From Larix kaempferi (Eukaryota > Streptophyta > Pinopsida > Pinales > Pinaceae): 64,000 nucleotides of DNA. Made by a program: the position numbers and the translations under genes. The stretch is taken from assembly GCA_027924585.1 (NCBI GenBank), contig BSBM01000486.1:40316001-40380000 (forward strand). Direction: 5' to 3'. The notes beneath the pieces were generated by a model, which did not search any database, was not told the origin of the DNA, and saw only the letters and a list, made by a program, of their open reading frames with translations. Within the stretch, counting starts at the first letter, position 1. The number at the start of each line of letters is the position of its first letter. Of this stretch, positions 1 through 11,769 are shown piece by piece.

Positions 1-250
1 TTGAAGTATTTCTCCATCTCTCTGAATCAGTCTATCAAGTCTTCTGGATTCAAAATTCCTGGGTACGTACGCACGCCCATCTTTGCTCTACCTCTCATCT
101 CTGTCAGAATCTTGATGAGTTTATCTTTTGGTTCTTCTTCCACTGCTTCTCGAGCTTCCACTTCCTCAACTTCCTTGTCATTGCGGTCAAGTGCATCGGG
201 AATGCATCCATGTCTCTAGATTTCTTTGATCAATGTGACCTCACTAGTCA
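1..250 (-). pseudogene. Ty3/Gypsy gag, N-terminal fragment (runs off left edge)
   Basis: Read on the minus strand, this stretch encodes an acidic segment followed by a gag-like helix with the words ILNPEDLID and REMEKYF, which match the start of the retrotransposon gag domain (structural capsid-like protein that packages element RNA). At least two in-frame stops interrupt it, one upstream of the acidic segment and one inside the gag helix, so it is decayed. It lies just downstream (minus strand) of a primer-binding segment at 483-636 and an LTR at 637-1043, the expected order LTR, PBS, gag. The rest of the element is outside the window. Gypsy rather than Copia is inferred from the gag wording only. 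Confidence 0.55.
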
Positions 251-482
251 AACTTCTCATTGTTTGCATGCACTCGTGGAACATTTTGCGATCAACTGTA
301 ACTCCTGCACCTCGTGCTCTTCATGCTACACCACAGACATTTACACCTCTTTGTGCCATTCTTTAAACCTCAACTGCAATCTCCTCTCATCCAATCGCAA
401 CCGGAATTTAACACAACTCGTGCACAACTCTACCCAACCACAGTTGGAGCTGTTCATGCACTCGCAAACTCTTCTCGCTCTC

Positions 483-636
483 AGGATTCTGCTGCTCAAT
501 ACCACTTGACACTATGCAATCCGATATCGGAATCCCTCCTATTTTCAGGATACTGCTGCTCTGATACCACCTGACTCTATGCAAGCCGATATCGGAATCC
601 CTTCTATTTTCAGGATATTGCTACTCTGATACCACC
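483..636 (-). repeat. Tandem triplication of a retrotransposon primer-binding segment
   Basis: Two full units of 64 and 65 bp and a third partial unit start at about 483, 547 and 612. Each carries, on the minus strand, TGGTATCAGAG or a one-base variant of it, the complement of the plant initiator-Met tRNA 3' end. The copy nearest the LTR (624-634) sits 2 bp from the LTR edge and is the functional position. The other two copies are duplicates within the leader. Confidence 0.7.
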
Positions 637-1043
637 TGGTGCAAGGGCGGGTCTTGTCGGACCCTCTTGCTTAACAATAACACACAACAAACACACAATG
701 CATTCACAAAGACTATATGTGAACTGGAATGCCAAGAATTTTACTTCTATTGCTTGAATCGGTTACAATGTTACATACAAAGAAAATAAACAAGTCTACC
801 TTAGCATGTTACAATATGCAGACATAAAACTCTGCTTCTCAGTGTGTTTCTCTCTGTGTGTTATCCTTTGATCCTATGATTCCCTGATCCTTGATCATCG
901 ATCCCCTCTTCTGTGCCTTTGCACCATTCTTCTACTCTGGTCTATTTCTATTCTTGAGGTCCACTTTGACTAGCTTCCTCGAGACGTCCTTCTCTATCCG
1001 CCGAAACATCTATGAGACTAATAAATAAACAGAGGACATAACA
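637..1043 (-). mobile_element. 5' LTR of the left-edge Gypsy-type element
   Basis: The 407-bp segment is bounded by TG and CA on either strand (minus-strand start TGTTATGTCC at 1043, end next to the PBS). The primer-binding site is directly adjacent on the inner side and gag follows. The outer boundary abuts the 3' relic of the LINE, suggesting insertion there. The partner LTR is outside the window, so the target duplication cannot be checked. Confidence 0.5.
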
Positions 1044-1994
1044 TCAACGAACCCGATTGTCCCCCATCGATCCCTCGACCACACCTGATTGCCTCGGATC
1101 CTGTAGACTTCCTGGGGCTCTATTGGATCCCAGAGGACCCATCCCAGAAGCATCCCTCCCTTAGTAGAAGGATGCAAAGTGAAACAGACACCCAATTTGC
1201 TTCTAATCACATCTATCTTCCTATGCATCACTTGACACTCAACATTGTGCTATTTCCATAAACAAATCGGTTCCTCGTCACCTTGATCCTTTTCCTTTAT
1301 ATCCATCAACACCTAGGCCAAGATTCCCTTTGTTACCCAATACATGTCCAGCAAACTCTCATACAATGACAAGTGAGCCCAAGTGGTGCCAAGATCCAAA
1401 ATACACTCGGCCAGAACCTCAAAATCCTCCTTAGGATTCATCTTACCCAATTCCTACCATAAACCCTACTCCCCAGTGTCAATCTCCTTTTGCACTAAAA
1501 CTGGGATGCACGACTTGAATAAATTCACCGCTTTGAGTTGCTCGCGAGTGTCCCATAGTGGAGCCACTTTTTAATTTACCCTTTGTGTCCCCGCTGACTT
1601 TCCTCCCTCTTGTTTCCATAACCGCATACCTTCTATGGCCCCTACTTTATTCAAGAACACCACCAATAGGGATAAACCACACCAAGTGGAATGGAATCTA
1701 AACCAAAGCTTCACTACCCTGATCAAACTATCTTTCCAACGAATCTATAATTGCAATTCCATAAATTGAAATAAACATGCGGGAAGGTCCCCCCATTGAT
1801 AGGCCTGCACCCGTACACCTAGGAGATCCGCCACCCAAATCTTCCATAATTCCCCACGTAAAATACTGATATCTCGCCCTCTTCCTATACCATATCATGC
1901 TTAAAAAGTCATGTTGACACCACCAAATCCCCTTTTAAACCTTCCAAAAATTTTCATAAGTTGTTGCATACCCTCACCATGTGTTGATACTTTC
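1044..1994 (-). pseudogene. Coding-like relic after the LINE RNase H, function unknown
   Basis: On the minus strand a largely single frame of about 300 codons with a handful of stops follows the end of LINE ORF2 (stop near 1996). Readable words include RGELWKIWVADLLG, VVKLWFRFHSTW and GGMLLGWVLWDP. The tryptophan-rich, evenly hydrophobic composition is unlike random AT-rich DNA and looks like once-translated sequence. I do not recognise the domain. It may be a 3' extra ORF of this LINE lineage, or part of a different element the LINE landed next to. Confidence 0.35.
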
Positions 1995-3689
1995 ACTCCA
2001 CTTTTTGCATGCAACTACTGTCGTCACCCACATCCGAGGAGTCCATATTTTGGGTATCCGAAGACCGGCATTGATTAATAAGAGTTTGGTCCTCAAGAAC
2101 CTCCAAACTACCATCTTGGAACGAGGAATGCATTGTAGTCCTCGCGCTGGCCAAAAAATCAACAAGCTTATTCCCCTTTCGTTTGATGTGGCTAAAAGTT
2201 AAGCCCTGAGCCTAACGAATCTAGAGTGCCAACTTTTTCAAACGAAACTCCAAATGCCAATTGTTCGAGACTTCGAAGACTTTCCGACCATTTAGCAGAC
2301 GTTCCTCCATTTTCATGATGATTGTAGAATCACCTTCCACCACCAAGGGCGTGAACCTCTAATTGATGGCACTAGAGATGCCATGGATGAGACCCTCCAA
2401 TTCTGCAACATTAATATTTTATAACCTAACGAACCCTCTAAACACCCATAAAATCTCTCCCTTTTCATTGCACACAACCCCCCCAAATCCTACTAATCAT
2501 GGATCTCCTTTTAAGGCACCATCAAAATTCAATTTTAAGCAACCCTTCGAAGGATCCTACCACCATCCGGGTTGGGGTTTTGTGTGTTGGAGAGACTTGG
2601 ACCCCCTATCCATGCTAAGATTTCATTGATACCCCATGCTTGAATAATTCTTCTTTCCCTATCATCCGCTTGGAAATCTTGATCTCTGTAGGAGGTCAGC
2701 CTTAAATTTCCTGGATATGGATCTGGATCAAATTCCAGATTCCCCTTTCCATTTTGGATTTATTCCTAAATATTCTTTGGTTTCTTTCCTTCCAAACCTC
2801 CAATAACAAAAAGGCAGGAAATAATTGCCAAACTTTGTTCATAATGACATTTTCGAAAGGGGTTGCTTCTCCATTCCTTCACTGAAATGTCAGGTCTACT
2901 CCTGACCCTTACAGATCGGTGAAAAAATTTTGTGCCTTTGTCCCAAAGGTTAGAGGCGAAGCTACATCTATCCAGCAAATGCTCCATTGTTTCTTCCTCC
3001 TCGGCAAAAAGGAAACATCAAGTTGGTCCTGCAATACTCCTCTTCCTCAGGTTTTCTCCTATCAAAATGTGCCTTTTAACCAACAACTAGAGGAAAGTTA
3101 CCACTTTCTACCATAGATTATCCCCCCATATATTTTCCCACTCTTGTTGATTCGAGGCATCTTTAAGTCCTGCCCCAATGATGTGCACCTCTTTTATGTT
3201 GAATATACCCTTAAGGTTAGTAGCCCCATCACAGCTTGTCTTGTCCTCTTTGGATGAAAATACTTCTTCTTTGTTACTCATCCTCAATTCTTTGTGCTTC
3301 CCCTAGATGGCATATGGAATTCCACCACTATAGACATTTCCGTTCATGGAATTCCCCATTCTCTTGCCCTTCCTGCCAGAAGTCTGACTTTAATCCAATG
3401 TCTCTCCATACAATAATTTTGAACCTATAGAAGGCTAAAGTGGCGACTCGAAGGAGGCATTTGTTGCCACAAGTCCATCAAAAAATCAGCCGACTCCCCA
3501 TTCTGAATCTCCTAGAAACTACAGTATGAAATTAACCCCCTCCCCTACACTACAAACTGCTAGATATAAGAGCCTATTCTACCCTCCTTGAATCTGATAA
3601 GGTCTTTTTTATCCCATCCATGAGCATACTTGCAAGGCCACATGTAGGCACATGGTTCCATAGTGTAAGTGACCCAATGCCACTAATTT
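1995..3689 (-). pseudogene. LINE ORF2, 3' part: zf-RVT and RNase H
   Basis: This is the C-terminal part of a non-LTR retrotransposon polyprotein on the minus strand. From the 5' side one reads KYAHGWDKKDL and RFKEG, the post-RT region. Next comes a zf-RVT-type segment with EETMEHLLDRC near 2985, then an RNase H domain at about 2630-2150 with NFDGALKGD, NVAELEGL and VEGDS. ORF2 ends at a TGA near 1996. Several stops and frameshifts show decay. It continues the RT-bearing part at 9061-11709: when the insertion at 3694-9055 is removed, reading passes through a K-L-V then H-W-V-T-Y stretch, which is normal in this LINE clade. Confidence 0.8.
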
Positions 3690-3714
3690 GTTTTGTAACG
3701 TCCCCCTCACCCAA

Positions 3715-6700
3715 TGTAACATATCCCTTTTTGCTGAATTTTTTTTTATGTTGGAAACATTATCTTAACTTTTATTGTAAAGTTTTATATTGGACAAGTG
3801 TCCAAGGATGACTGTAATTTGCACAATATTTTATTATTAAATAAATTAAATAGGAGACAAACACCTAAGGGGACTGTTGAAAGAGTGTTTACTGACCCAC
3901 TAGGTGGAATGGAATCTGGGGTAGAAGGAAATGGACAAATGGCAGCTTCATGAGGCAAGTAACTAGATGTTGGTATGGGACAACTCCCTTGAATTTTGGT
4001 CTTAGTGCCCTGAAAGATGGGACTGGAACTTGAGGCTCATTTATTGAAAACTGACCACTAAAGACCTAGGCAATATTTTTAAGAACCATCGAATTTTGGA
4101 CTGAGGTTCATCACTTTTCCTGACGAGAAAATTTTCCTTGGGGTTTTGCTACTTACCCAAGAGATTTGATGAGGGGATATGCTAGTTTTTTATCATGGTG
4201 TAAGTCTGCATATTATACTGCTGAGTGCAGAGTCCTAAAAGCTGAGGAGCAAGTCTTAATAGTTTGGTGCCTGTACAATTTCTGAGTGCCTTGCTTCTAC
4301 ATGGAGTTCATCTACTTGGTGGTTCAGTAAACAGGCTCGGGGGTCCAAAGGAGGCAAGTAGTTTGGCTACTTCCTCTGGAGAAGGTTGGGAGGAACAGGC
4401 CTCCTTGGGTGTTTGTCCACCCTATCATCTGTTACAGGTTCTACTTGTCTTTTCTGTTTTCTAAGTAGTTAAATTATTTTTTGCAATTGTTGATTTAGTA
4501 TTCACTAGATATCATCATACAGAAGTATTTGTTTTGAATCTTGATCTAGTCATGATTTTGTGTAAGGATGAATAAGTGATTGAACAAATAACTTCTCTAT
4601 ATTTTTCTCCATACTGTTTTCTGTATAGTACTCTAGTGCAGAGAAGGAGAATTAAGATAGATGAATGATAGGAAGATTGCCAAATGAATGAATAGACTAA
4701 TGTTGCTGTATTTCTTTAACTTTCATTATCAGTTATATTTCTGTAATACAAATTATATGTTTAGGCTCAGGAACTATAAACAACATTTAATATTACAGGC
4801 ATGGTAATATGTCTTTTATTCTAGCAACTGAAGTAAGATATATGATTCTGTTCAAACCTAAGATTACTGAAAAATCAACTGTCATCCTACCGTAGATAAA
4901 CACTATGTATTTCATTTCATTTCCTTTCTAATATTATACTATACAATCTTCCTTCTAGGCGATCGTCATTATTTTTTGAAATGTAAATAGTTGTTAAACG
5001 AACACAAAAATAATCATAGTATTTGTACACTTAGTAATGCTATTTTTGCAGTATCAAGTTTTAAAATAAGGGTTTATTATTTCCATGTTTTGTTTCCAAA
5101 CCCTCTGTAAAAGATTTCTAATATTTTGTTATACATTTATACTATAACAGAACGAATGCCTTTATTCATGTTGAAAAACCAATTATTTTAATATTTTGAG
5201 TAAACGAATAATTCTAATTGTGGACAGATGTCCCACTGGACATAGTCCTAAAACCCTAGCTACGTATTCTACTACATTTAGTAAACAAGCAACTCTTAAC
5301 AATAGAAATTTCGAAACCGAGTTCAACTGTAGCATTTCTCCTAATTTCATCTGCAGGTTTCAATCGAAACAAACTTAGCATTTAAACTAAAAACAAGATC
5401 ACTTTCTCAGTATCATTAACAAGTAGGGTTTTTAAAACTCGAATGAAAAACTATCATCTGCATAAAAACCAAATAGATGAACGAGACTAAGTCTCGGTTT
5501 ACAAGTATCGATTCTCAAAATTTCCAAAACTATCTTTTAAACTAAATAGGTCTAGGGTTCAAATGCACAGGGTAAGACTTAAAATATTCGACTCTCGGCC
5601 AACCTTTGCACACAGTAATTCACAAACAAAACACTACATTATCATATATATATCAAAGCATCCAGCCTTATACAAGTAGTTACAGAGTCATTTGCACAAA
5701 ACAAGGCGTTTAGCCTGAGGCACGTGGCCTTAATCAAAGAATAACACTAATAAACATAATCGACATTCATATTCAGCACAGGAAACCTTTAATGTTACAA
5801 TATCAAAACGAGGCCAAACCCCAACACTAATCATACAAACAAACAGTGATTTGGAAGACCGAAACTTTATTATTCTTTTATTTTTTCCATCAAACAACAG
5901 AGGGATAAAACCCTCGCTACATTTGTATCAAACAAAAATACATAGAGTTGACGTAGCTAACAGCATGGTAGGTCGAGGAGCCATCCTCCCTATACTGTCT
6001 TCTGGCATATAAGGACTTCACAATGATGGTTACCACCCATAATCAGACATCAAAATGAAGTATCGGCTCAGAACCTAAGAAGGACCAACAATCACCAAAC
6101 CGATGCCACCAAGGAAACCATCGAAGCTTACCAGTTCCATTGCAGCTGCCAGCTATCAAAACTCAAGCTTGGGAACCGAATGTCGAAGGAATCTACCACA
6201 CGAATAAGGTATGGTCAAACAAGTAACCTGAAAGAAGTTTCATTAAGGATAAATAACAATGACTGCAACTCTTAAACAAGTTAGAAGGAGACAAGTTTCG
6301 AATCTGACACATTACCTTTAAAAATAGCTATATCTGGAGTAGTGACATCGTAACCATTGTGAAACCGTAGCCAGCACCTCACCATCGAATGCAAAAAGGT
6401 TGAAAACAACTCAGAGAACTACCATTTCAAACTACACACGAGATTTCCATCAGCCCTGGAACCTTTCAACATCTTTTTAATTGTTGTAAACTCTCACAGA
6501 AGGTTCAGCCCTTAAAACTATCAACTGGTATCAGAAAAACACCCACAGGTCATGGTTTCAAATCATGAGAGAAGCTCCAAGAAACCTGCTAACGAAACCT
6601 TGAAGTTTCTCAGGCCTCTCCACGGAAGCACTCTCCAAACTTTGAATGCCAAAAGAAACAATAACTTCGAAACGTAGTGGAGATTAGGGTTAAGTTCCAA

Positions 6701-7980
6701 AGCCCAAGACTAACGTAAGATCAACAATGGAGATCACTCGATAAGCACCTTGTATCCCCAAGAAACCACCACAGTTATGAAAACATTAATAACCATGGAA
6801 ACCGTGGAGACCAGTTAGGACAACTTTCAAACTAAATCAAATACAACTCGACCACGTTGACTGCTCTGTCACAATACCTTCACGAGTTAAGAACCACTAT
6901 GGCAGCCACGGTGATATTCCATTGAACTAGTAGATAGGAGTATTAAATGCCAAGGTTGGATGTGAATTCCTGCTAGCAGATGTCCACTACAATATTAATA
7001 CCCTGTCTCATCATACGTTGACATGTGAACTTTGTTGCAACCCTGTCACAATATAGATTTTATTGTAAGTCATAAGGTATCAAATTACTAGGTATCAATC
7101 ATATGTTATAAAAGGGTCACGATGATGCCCACATTGTATTATAATGTTTGAATATAGGGCAATGCATAAGCCTTTGCATATAGTTTATATGCGATAGGAA
7201 CTACTTAGAATTTGCACATAGCTTATATGATATAGGTTTACATAGGATTTGTATATAGTATACTCTATAGGATTTATTTGTAAATTACATATAGTTTATA
7301 CTATAGGAAAAGCATGGAATTAACATATAGTTCATCTATCATAGGAAATCGAATGGCATGTGCATGTAGACCTTATGTATTAGGGTTATATGGTACCTTG
7401 CATTTAGCCTAGGTTTTATAAAGGCATATCATCCCTTTTAAAATTAAATTGCATTGACATACTATGCAAAAACCCTTGTTGCGATGCTTTATAATCATCA
7501 TTTAAATGTTAAACAAGGAAAGGTATGCGTGGCATAGCTTACAACTATAAAACTTTGACGGCTAGCTAGATTTGCATTTTAAAAACATATTGGTATACTT
7601 GATCCTTTGTGTTATCCTTACTTGTCATCTGCGAAAAGGAAGGTTCAGTTGATTTAGCATAAATGCTAAGTAAGCCTCGGGGTACCTTAGGACCCCTTTC
7701 ATCATCAAAAGAAAAACAACAATTAGCGCTTATAAACATTATATTGATGGAGTATCGACATAGGAAATATAAAATATAGCTGAAACAACCAATAGCATCT
7801 TACTGTAGACTATAAGTTTCATTTTATATCAAGACGCAAACATTACAATGTATGACTGTCATAAACACTCATTTCAACATGACAACATAGAAGCATTAAA
7901 TATAATTCTGCACAGTTAGTTTAGGCATTAAATGCCACATTGAAAAATTTTTAAATTTTTGTGAATTTTGGGGTGTTACA
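3715..7980. mobile_element. 4.27-kb non-coding element nested in solo LTR A1
   Basis: The ends are TGTAACATATCCC on the left and, on the minus strand, TGTAACACCCCAAAATTC on the right. Both are typical plant LTR starts, and the element as a whole is TG...CA. It is flanked by a perfect 5-bp duplication CCCAA (3710-3714 and 7981-7985), and excision restores the family-A LTR. I see no gag or pol reading frame and no internal direct repeat that would be a pair of LTRs. The best reading is a very long solo LTR or a non-autonomous element. Coding-free AT-rich sequence fills it. Confidence 0.65.
7130..7345. repeat. Degenerate short tandem repeat
   Basis: The phrase CATATAGTTTATA followed by ATAGGA recurs about every 45-60 bp within this stretch of the 4.27-kb element, with substitutions between copies. 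No coding frame is preserved. Confidence 0.5.
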
Positions 7981-9060
7981 CCCAATACAACCATCGGGAG
8001 GGGACGTTGGAAAAACTGGGCTTTAAAAATTCGCCCCAATGCATAATGTATTTTTTAACAATAATCAGCGTGTTCAAAAGCTTAAGAAAAACATGCACAA
8101 CGGAGATAAAAACCTTTCCACATGCACATATCATTCAATTTTACAAGCGTAACATCACAGGCATGAAATAAAAACGTTTCAGAATCAAATGCATAAGATT
8201 ACTTATCTTTATCCAACGTAGATCCAAGCAACTGGATGTGTAAAAATGCTTTTCCACCCAACCATAGGCACTCAATACAACATATACTCTTTCTGTTGCT
8301 GAGGCCACCCCCAAGTTGGGCTATGAGTCCACCAAGGCGAAGGAAACACCCACGGGCTTCTATCTTCCCTTCCAAAAACGCAGCTCTGTCCTCTAATCTG
8401 AATTCCTAGGTTTAACACATAGTCTAGTCATGGACATCAACAACAATGGTAAACTCTACGTAGTGTAGCATCTTGCATGAGAGAGTGAGAATAGAATAAT
8501 GATCAAAAGAGTGTTGACTCCAAGGATATGAGGTGAAGGTGAAAAGACAGCTGACATGGCTTCTGACCATAGAAGAAATAGGACTGATGACAGCTGACAT
8601 AACTGTCACAACCCCCATGCTTCAATAAATACAAGAAGTGACTTTTCCCACCAACCCCACATGTGCAATCAATGATTGGAAAATGGTCAAAAGGAGATAA
8701 TTGGATTATTCCCATCACATGACAGAATTTTGGGTGAGCTCTAAGGTTGACACCTGGCAGCATAGGATTTGGTTCCCATAGGCCCCCTTCCTCTTCCCCT
8801 CTGGTGGAATCATAGCCCCTTTGGTGCTCTTTACACAGCCATTGTTGGACCATTTTATTATTTATGCACATAATATTTACTTATACTCTAAGTCGGCATA
8901 AAATCCAACCAAATGGTCCAAATAAAAGATAACATCATACATGCCTATTCATTACTAGTCGGGCCTTGTCCTTGAGCTCGGCACTAGGAATTCACACTAG
9001 CATATTTACATCATTTACATTTTTAATGCAATCGGGTTTAAATCAGGATATTACAGTTTT

Positions 9061-11709
9061 CCCTAATCACCTCGTTGCATTTATCGAGAAAATAGAGACC
9101 AAGTCCTCCCTGCAATTTTGGCTTGCACAGGGTGTCCCACCCCACCAAAGCCCACTTTTGCTTCTCATTAGAAACCCCCCATAGAAATATCCTTTGGAGA
9201 CTTCGAATTTCTTTTAACACTATTTTTGGGGCTGCCATGACCAATAAAAGATACATGGGCATGGCCTGGAGAATTGCCCTAACCATAACCAACCTACTTG
9301 CCAAATTAAGTGGCCACAATGCCCAATTTGATAGCTTCTGTTTCATTTTATCCAATAGTTCCGCCCAAGATACCTTCCTAATGACTAAATTAGAGAGAGG
9401 AGCTCCAAGGTATTTGGATGGAAGGGAAATCCTTTGGAATCCCAAAATACAAAGAATGTTTATCTGCATAACCCCCGGCGTATTGAAAAAGAAAACCTAG
9501 GAATTTTTTTCATTAACCGACAAACCCGGTGCCTTAAGAAAAAGCTTAATCCCCTTTTTATAGATTTCGCTTCTTACACCAAAGCATGGCCTATGAGCAT
9601 TGTATCATCCATGAATTGTTGGTGGGACTGCTTGGGATACAAAGGATGTAGGGATGGCCCACATAGTTCATTAGAGTCTATCATGTCCTTCAACAGTCGT
9701 CCTAGACCTTTCGCCACGAGAACAAAAAGAAAGGGGGATAAGGGATTCCCTTTTCCAAATACCTCTCGAAGACCGAAACGTTTCAAAGGGAGAGCCATTG
9801 ACCATGATATAGAATATATATGAGGAGGTCAAATTAATGATCCATCTGGTCTATGAATCATAAAATCCAAAAGCCGATAACATTTTCTCCATGAACTGCC
9901 AACTAATCTTATCATAGGATTTGGAAAGATCAAGTTTTATCAATGCTAGATTTCTTGGTAACTTTTAAAGAATGAATTACTTCATGAACTAAAATGATCC
10001 CATCAAGAATTTGGCGGCCCTCAACAAAATCAGATTTCTATGGGGAAATCGGAGTGGGAAAAAGAGGCTTTATTCTATTAGCAATTACTTTAGTTATAAT
10101 CTTATAAATTACATTGCATAAAGACTTCGGTCTGAATTTACCTGGAGTGTTCAATCCGTCACTTTTGGGAATCAAGGATAGGAATGTTGCATTAAAAGTA
10201 CGGAACGTTCATCCTGTCCCACGGTAATTTTCCACTATTCCAACCATTTCATCCTTTATCATATGACATATCCTAGAAGTGGTGAAAAAATTTGGTTGTA
10301 AATCCATCCGGGCCTAGAGCTCTTCCATCCGCCATTTTCCCTACTGCCTTTTCAACTTCTACTAATTCCACTGGCCACATCAATAAATCATTTTGGGCTT
10401 GTGTTACCAGAGCCGGAATATTTCAAGTAATTCTCTTGATATCCTCCAATATATTCAGGATTGGTTCCCCCATGAGTTCCTTGAAGTGTTGTATCAATTC
10501 CAACTCAATTTCCTCATGGGTTTATAGCCTCTTCTCATCTTCTCTCTTCAACATTAGGGTTTTATTCTTCTACCTATTTTGAATTGTTGATTTGTGGAAG
10601 AACTTTGTATTGTGTTCTCCTTCCATTAACCATATATTTCTTGATTTTTGTTTCCATAGAATTTCCTCATGTATATCCCTTTGGTATATTTGGTCCATGA
10701 CTCGAGCCTCCTTTATTTTCAATCCCTCATCAAAACCTTCATGCATCCCTTTTAGTTGAATTTTCTCCAACCTTTCTTCCAACTATTTTTTGTCCTGAAA
10801 GATATTTCCAAAAATTTTCAACTTATTCCATTCCTTCACCTTATTCTTGATGGCCTTCAACTTTTGCTGGAATTTGTACATACATGTCCCATTTGAGACC
10901 TCAATTTCCTTCCACCATTGTTTCACTTAATATTTAAAGTTTGGATGTGACATCCATAATTGTTCAAATCGAAAGGGCCTCTTTGTCGGGACCCCAATCC
11001 TACTCCACAATAGACTAATCGTCCAATGACCGGATCCAGCTGAAGGAAGCACCAGAGTAGACAAATATCCTCCCCTAGATATAACCAATTTAGACACTAG
11101 AAAATGATCAATATGAGAAGCCACATGTCGATCACCACTTCTCTTATTATTCCATGTGAATAGGCTATTACCAGTCTCAATATCTACTAATTTTATCCTA
11201 TCTATCAAATCCGCAATTCCTGATTAAAAGTCACCAATCTTCTACGTCCCCCCTTTTTTTCCAATAGGGACTTTATAATATTAAAATATCCTCCTAAGAC
11301 CCAATGTTTCTGACCCACTCAAATATTGAGGCGTTCTAGATCCGATAGAAACTCAATCTTTTGGGAGAGAAACTGGGGACCATATACATTGGTAATCACC
11401 CCACACACCAAAGATCCTGGGATCCTAAACTCAACCGACAAAGAACACTAAGTAGCAAGAAAATTTGATAGGAGTACCTTACTCGGATCCCACAAGATAG
11501 CTACATCCCCTGCTGATCCTTGAGCATCTATTTCTATCGCATTACTTCCTCCCCATATCTTTCTCTCCCAATATATGTATGTATTCCTCTAAGCACTTAG
11601 TCTCTTGAAGAAAAAGTACTATTGATTTTTCTTTCATGAGTTTTTTCCTAAGGATTATTGTCTTCTGAGGACTATTCAATCTTCAAATATTCCATGAAAC
11701 TAGATTCAT
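9061..11709 (-). pseudogene. LINE ORF2, 5' part: endonuclease and reverse transcriptase
   Basis: ORF2 starts at an ATG at 11709 with NLVSWNI, the EEP endonuclease opening. Its next codon is a stop where the family has Arg. Endonuclease C-terminal words (TWNNKRSGDRH, RPFRFEQLWM) lie at 11208-10930. The linker KSRNIWLMEG and NTKFFHKSTIQNR is near 10630. RT motifs are SDFVEGRQILDGI near 10030, GNPLSPFLFVLVA near 9730 and FMDDT near 9600, where the usual catalytic F/YADD is altered to FMDD. SKYLGAPL and GGLGL follow near 9400 and 9100. Many stops and frameshifts make it dead. It is L1-clade by domain order, and the 3' part continues at 3689-1995. Confidence 0.9.
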
Positions 11710-11769
11710 TAATTGGAATTTCTTACCGTGGCCAAGTCTACCTTGATAGTCGGACACTGTCCTGAATCA

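Larger units (their letters stand above)
3694..9055 (+). mobile_element. Solo LTR of family A (copy A1), split by a further insertion
   Basis: After removal of the inner element (3715-7980) and one target copy, about 1.09 kb remains, starting TGTAACGTCCCC and ending GATATTACA. It aligns by eye over its whole length with copies A2 (41633-43201) and A3 (44459-45840, opposite strand). Shared stretches include the block near 8220-8350 matching 41900-42020, and the end at 8960-9055 matching 43090-43201. It is flanked by GTTT(T) on both sides (3690-3694 and 9056-9060) and interrupts a LINE reading frame. No internal retrotransposon region is present, so it is a solo LTR. Confidence 0.75.

Noticed and set aside
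8503-8871. 122-codon minus frame
   Set aside because: Inside solo LTR A1; not conserved in A2 or A3.
9123-9823. Two plus-strand frames of 125 and 129 codons
   Set aside because: They are antisense to the LINE reverse transcriptase, which has the recognisable motifs on the minus strand.
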